From the NCBI GenBank assembly GCA_027035825.1, contig JALVTX010000210.1, positions 1-6,271 on the forward strand: DNA of 6,271 bases, written 5' to 3'. The notes under the pieces were generated by a model. That model did not search any database, was not told the DNA's origin, and saw only the letters and a program-made list of their open reading frames with translations. Of this stretch, positions 4,792 to 6,271 are shown in pieces. This DNA comes from Mariprofundaceae bacterium. GTDB taxonomy: Bacteria > Pseudomonadota > Zetaproteobacteria > Mariprofundales > Mariprofundaceae. Made by a program: the position numbers and the translations under genes. Position 1 is the first letter of the stretch, and every line of letters begins with the position of its first letter.

Positions 4792-6271
4792 GCGAGTTCC
4801 ATGTCCGCGACTTCGCGCTGATGGCCGATGTGCGGCTGGAGCTCGGGCGCGGCATGACCGTGTTCACCGGCGAGACCGGCGCCGGCAAGTCCATGCTGGT
4901 GGATGCGCTGGGCGCGGCCTTCGGCGCGCGCGCGAGCAGCGACCAGGTGCGGCATGGCGCGGAGCGCGCCGAGGTGAACGCGGTCATCCGGCCCGACGCC
5001 CGCGCCCGGGCCTTGCTGGCCGAACACGAACTGGATGCGGATGACGACGAGGTGGTGATCCGGCGCGTGATCCGCGCCGATGGCGGCTCGCGCGCTTGGG
5101 TGAACGGCGCGCCGGCGCCGGCGCGCCTGCTCAAGGCCCTGGGCGAAGGGATGCTGGACATGCACGGTCAGCACGAGCACCAGTCGCTGCTGAGGCCGGC
5201 CTTCCAGAAGGGGCTGGTGGATGCGCGGGTGGAGGCGGCGCTGCTCGCGCGGACGAAAGAGGCCTTCGCGGCCTGGCGCGAGGCCTCCCGCGAGCTTCAG
5301 GCCTGCCGCGACCGGCGCGAGCAGGATGCGCGTGAGGAAGCCTGGATGCGCGACGAGCTGGCGCGGCTTTCGGCGCTGGACGTGCGCGAGGGGTTGCTTG
5401 GGGAGCTGGAGGCGCGGGTGAGCGCCGGGCGGAATTTCGCCCGCATCCAGCAAACGGCGGTCGAGGTGCTGGACGCGGTGGAGGATGCGGACGATGCCGT
5501 TCGCGCCCGACTCGGCCGCTGCCTGCGGGCGCTGGAGGAGATCGCCGCGCTGCGGCCGGAGGCGGCCGAGGCGCTGGAGCTCCTGGCGCAGGCGGAGGCG
5601 CTGGCGGGCGAGGCCGCGCCGCCCTTGCGCGGGATTCTGGACGAGGCGTTCGACCCGACGGCGCTGGAGGCCGACGAGCAGCGCCTGATGGACTTGCACG
5701 AGGCCATGCGCCGCAACAACACGGACGAGGCCGGGCTGGTGGCGCTGCGCGCCAGGCTGGAGGAGAAGCTCTCGCGGCTCGACGCCGGCGGCTGGGACGA
5801 GGAGACGCTGGCGCGGCAAGCGGCCGAATGCCGGCAGGCGTATCTGGATGCGGCCGGGCGCTTGTCGAAGGCCCGGCGGCAGGCGGCCGGGGAACTGGCC
5901 CGGGAGCTGCGCCCGTTTCTGGATCGGCTGGCCCTGGCCGGCATGCGGGTGGCCGTGGAGGTGACGCCGCACGCCGAAGACGAGGCGCGCTGGGGCGCGG
6001 ATGGCTTTGACGCGGTGCGCCTGCGCGTGTCGTCCAATCCCGGCGAGCCGTTCCGCGACCTGGCGGACGTGGCCAGCGGCGGCGAGCTTTCCCGCCTGGC
6101 GCTGGCGCTGAAGGGCTGCGGGGCGCTGCGGGATGCGCCGGGCATCGCCGTGTTCGACGAGGTGGATGCCGGCATCGGCGGCGAGACGGCCTGGGCCGTG
6201 GGCGAGCTGTTGGCCGAGATGGGGCGCGAGCGGCAGGTGCTGGTGATTTCGCATCTGCCGCAGGTGGCGGC
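4785..6271 (+). CDS. recN: DNA repair protein RecN, lacking its C-terminal end (runs off the right edge)
   Basis: RecN is an SMC-like ATPase of the cytoplasm that helps recombinational repair of double-strand breaks. The frame stays open for 495 codons to the window edge; the family is about 550-560 long, so roughly 55-65 residues are missing. The N-terminus MLSEFHVRDFALM is typical. Walker A is GETGAGKS (29-36), and MLDMHGQHEHQSLL (about 123-136) is the conserved block before the coiled coil. A long Glu/Arg/Ala-rich helical region (about 150-380) forms the coiled-coil arms. The ABC signature SGGELSR is at 431-437, Walker B VFDEVDAGIGG at about 456-466, and the switch segment VISHLPQ lies near the edge. 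The start lies 7 nt inside nadK, so translation is probably coupled. I saw no LexA-type CTG-N10-CAG operator ahead of recN or the operon, unlike the SOS-controlled E. coli gene. Confidence 0.97.
   Translation, partial: MLSEFHVRDFALMADVRLELGRGMTVFTGETGAGKSMLVDALGAAFGARASSDQVRHGAERAEVNAVIRPDARARALLAEHELDADDDEVVIRRVIRADGGSRAWVNGAPAPARLLKALGEGMLDMHGQHEHQSLLRPAFQKGLVDARVEAALLARTKEAFAAWREASRELQACRDRREQDAREEAWMRDELARLSALDVREGLLGELEARVSAGRNFARIQQTAVEVLDAVEDADDAVRARLGRCLRALEEIAALRPEAAEALELLAQAEALAGEAAPPLRGILDEAFDPTALEADEQRLMDLHEAMRRNNTDEAGLVALRARLEEKLSRLDAGGWDEETLARQAAECRQAYLDAAGRLSKARRQAAGELARELRPFLDRLALAGMRVAVEVTPHAEDEARWGADGFDAVRLRVSSNPGEPFRDLADVASGGELSRLALALKGCGALRDAPGIAVFDEVDAGIGGETAWAVGELLAEMGRERQVLVISHLPQVA

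Noticed and set aside
4731..6254. 507-codon minus-strand open frame opposite recN
   Set aside because: Its His/Arg/Gln-rich composition is typical of antisense to GC-rich genes. The plus strand carries complete RecN motifs throughout.

Overview
The window is very GC-rich, densely packed, chromosomal-type bacterial DNA. It carries housekeeping genes of a Gram-negative proteobacterium. The heptose gene gmhB implies lipopolysaccharide. The gmhB-plsC pair, the nadK-recN pair and a small c-type cytochrome fit a respiratory betaproteobacterium best, or a gammaproteobacterium. That placement is inferred from gene content and protein flavour, not from a database match. No RNA gene, CRISPR array, transposon or phage gene is visible.

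Layout from left to right. (1) The 5' part of tpiA (triosephosphate isomerase) lies on the minus strand and runs off the left edge. It has a clear promoter and a GTG start behind a perfect Shine-Dalgarno. (2) rsmA (16S rRNA dimethyltransferase) diverges from it on the plus strand; its start codon lies in a 12-bp tandem duplication. (3) Tail to tail with rsmA, with 10 bp between the stops, is the minus-strand pair gmhB-plsC (heptose-bisphosphate phosphatase, then lysophosphatidate acyltransferase), joined by an ATGA overlap. Both products serve envelope lipid or LPS synthesis. (4) Upstream of gmhB, also on the minus strand, is a stand-alone multi-pass membrane protein resembling the membrane domain of cytochrome-c urate oxidase (PuuD/Urate_ox_N). 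It ends in a strong intrinsic terminator. (5) A 56-residue His/Cys-rich protein of unknown function follows, again on the minus strand, with its own palindromic terminator. (6) Diverging from it on the plus strand is an apparent operon of three overlapping genes: a 94-residue membrane-anchored di-haem c-type cytochrome, nadK (NAD kinase; 4-nt overlap) and recN (DNA repair ATPase; 7-nt overlap). recN runs off the right edge.

Most of the window is ordinary core genome. The least understood part is the middle, about 2566-3925. It holds the stand-alone PuuD-like membrane domain, the small His/Cys protein and the small di-haem cytochrome, three short genes in a row with possible redox or metal roles. 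Whether they work together cannot be told from the sequence. All gaps between genes are shorter than 300 bases; the two divergent ones (269-395 and 3463-3640) and the leader at 3139-3246 hold the candidate promoters described below.
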